Positions 14,186 to 14,471 of a stretch of DNA of 14,471 nt are shown here, piece after piece. The translations under genes were made by a program, and so were the position numbers. Within the stretch, counting starts at the first letter, position 1. Each line of letters opens with the position of its first letter. The stretch is taken from assembly GCA_910586375.1 (NCBI GenBank), contig CAJUIE010000032.1, forward strand, positions 1 to 14,471, read 5' to 3'. Source of the stretch: an uncultured Alistipes sp. (GTDB lineage: Bacteria > Bacteroidota > Bacteroidia > Bacteroidales > Rikenellaceae). The notes beneath the pieces are model-generated. The model had not been told where the DNA came from, made no database searches, and worked only from the letters and a program-made list of their open reading frames with translations.

Positions 14186-14408
14186 CACAAAAAAGCCGGG
14201 CTGTCGTTCGAGAGCTCCAGCCGCAGCGGACAAAGGACACAAAAAAGGTCGCCCCCTCCTGCACCCGATATGCACAAAAAAAAGCCGCCCCCTCCTACGC
14301 CTGATATGCACAACAAAAAGGCCGCCCCGTTCGGAAGCCCCGATATGCACAAAAAAAGGTCGCCCCTCCTGCGCCTGATATGCACAAAAAAGCCGGGCTG
14401 TCATTCGA
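14186..14408. repeat. Degenerate tandem array, about 35-39-bp units, beyond the 5S terminator
   Basis: Units begin with CACAA(A/C)AAA at 14186, 14238, 14273, 14309, 14348 and 14383, so the inner periods are 35, 36, 39 and 35 bases. A typical unit is CACAAAAAAAG, then (C/G)(C/T)CGCCCC, then a variable CTCCTGCGCC-like stretch ending in GATATG. The last unit runs into the 5S terminator hairpin. The first unit repeats 26 bases of that last unit with one mismatch. On the minus strand each unit reads as a GC-rich block followed by a T-run, but without a visible partner arm for a hairpin. Open frames cross it on both strands but the 35-base periods break any peptide repeat. Confidence 0.8.
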
Positions 14409-14419
14409 CAACCCGGCTT
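14386..14419 (-). terminator. Intrinsic terminator of the rRNA operon
   Basis: On the minus strand, just after the 5S 3' end, AAGCCGGG pairs with CCCGGCTT (plus-strand 14412-14419 and 14390-14397). A further TGTC/GACA stem (14399-14402 / 14407-14410) extends it past one mismatch, with an ATTC loop. A run of six T (plus-strand A at 14386-14391) follows. Position, stem and U-tract all fit an rrn operon terminator. Confidence 0.9.
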
Positions 14420-14420
14420 G

Positions 14421-14471
14421 AAGAGGCGGCTACCTACTCTCCCACGGGATAACCGCAGTACCATCGGCGTG
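14421..14471 (-). rRNA. rrf: 5S ribosomal RNA, 3' portion
   Basis: The minus strand reads CACGCCGATGGTACTGC, then the loop and stem, then CCGTGGGAGAGTAGGT and GCCGCC. This is the conserved 3' half of bacterial 5S rRNA, with the GATGGTA and GGGAGAGTAGG blocks. The mature 3' end lies near 14421-14424, right before the terminator stem. The remaining part of the gene, and presumably 23S and 16S rRNA, lie beyond the right edge. Confidence 0.93.

Noticed and set aside
14186..14408. CRISPR array
   Set aside because: Units are tandem and degenerate with no distinct spacers between identical repeats, and no cas genes are present.
14129..14464. Open frames on both strands with a repeated FVHIG- or PDMHKK-type peptide
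   Set aside because: They come from the tandem DNA array. The 35-base periods shift frame, the frames run into 5S rRNA, and neither shows a credible start or domain.

Overview
The window looks like the chromosome of a Bacteroidales bacterium, and I would guess Alistipes or a close Rikenellaceae relative. The genus guess is an inference from GC-rich coding sequence combined with Bacteroidetes features. Those features are: TAnnTTTG promoter elements; the order pdxJ / nadK-uppS-bamA-ompH-ompH; a lipoprotein BamA/TamA homologue (TamL); and OmpH/Skp chaperones in tandem. No mobile-element enzyme, CRISPR array or tRNA gene is visible.

Layout. (1) 1-1666, minus strand: the 5' end of a CCA-adding/poly(A) polymerase-type nucleotidyltransferase, running off the left edge; a secreted SGNH/GDSL hydrolase just upstream of it; then pdxJ (vitamin B6). 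(2) 1676-7112, plus strand, divergent from pdxJ: nadK, uppS, bamA and two ompH/skp genes. Together they cover NADP supply, the lipid carrier for cell-wall and surface polysaccharides, outer-membrane protein insertion and its periplasmic chaperones. The block ends at a strong bidirectional terminator (7152-7184). (3) 7291-8921, minus strand: dapF and an alpha/beta hydrolase, translationally coupled by an ATGA overlap. (4) 9060-12185, plus strand: a nitroreductase and tamL separated by 3 bases. A perfect 17-bp-arm palindrome lies between dapF and the nitroreductase, and each arm ends in a -7 promoter motif. (5) 12173-14063: an AraC-family regulator (minus) whose 3' end overlaps tamL by 13 bases. 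A 478-bp divergent spacer separates it from a small lipocalin-like lipoprotein gene (plus) and contains a 172-bp imperfect palindrome. (6) 14064-14471: the 3' flank of an rRNA operon on the minus strand, with the 3' end of 5S rRNA, its terminator, and a degenerate tandem array of about 35-39-bp units each carrying an A/T homopolymer.

The housekeeping part (1-12185) is ordinary, though its compact regulatory layout is informative: an almost leaderless uppS promoter nested in nadK, and promoter motifs inside a palindrome. The accessory part (12.2-14.4 kb) holds the least explained sequence: the large palindrome ahead of the AT-richer lipoprotein gene, and the repeat array beyond the 5S terminator. 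No complete new multi-gene system is evident. The best candidates for something undescribed are these two non-coding structures and a three-segment alternative-pairing region at 7192-7311.
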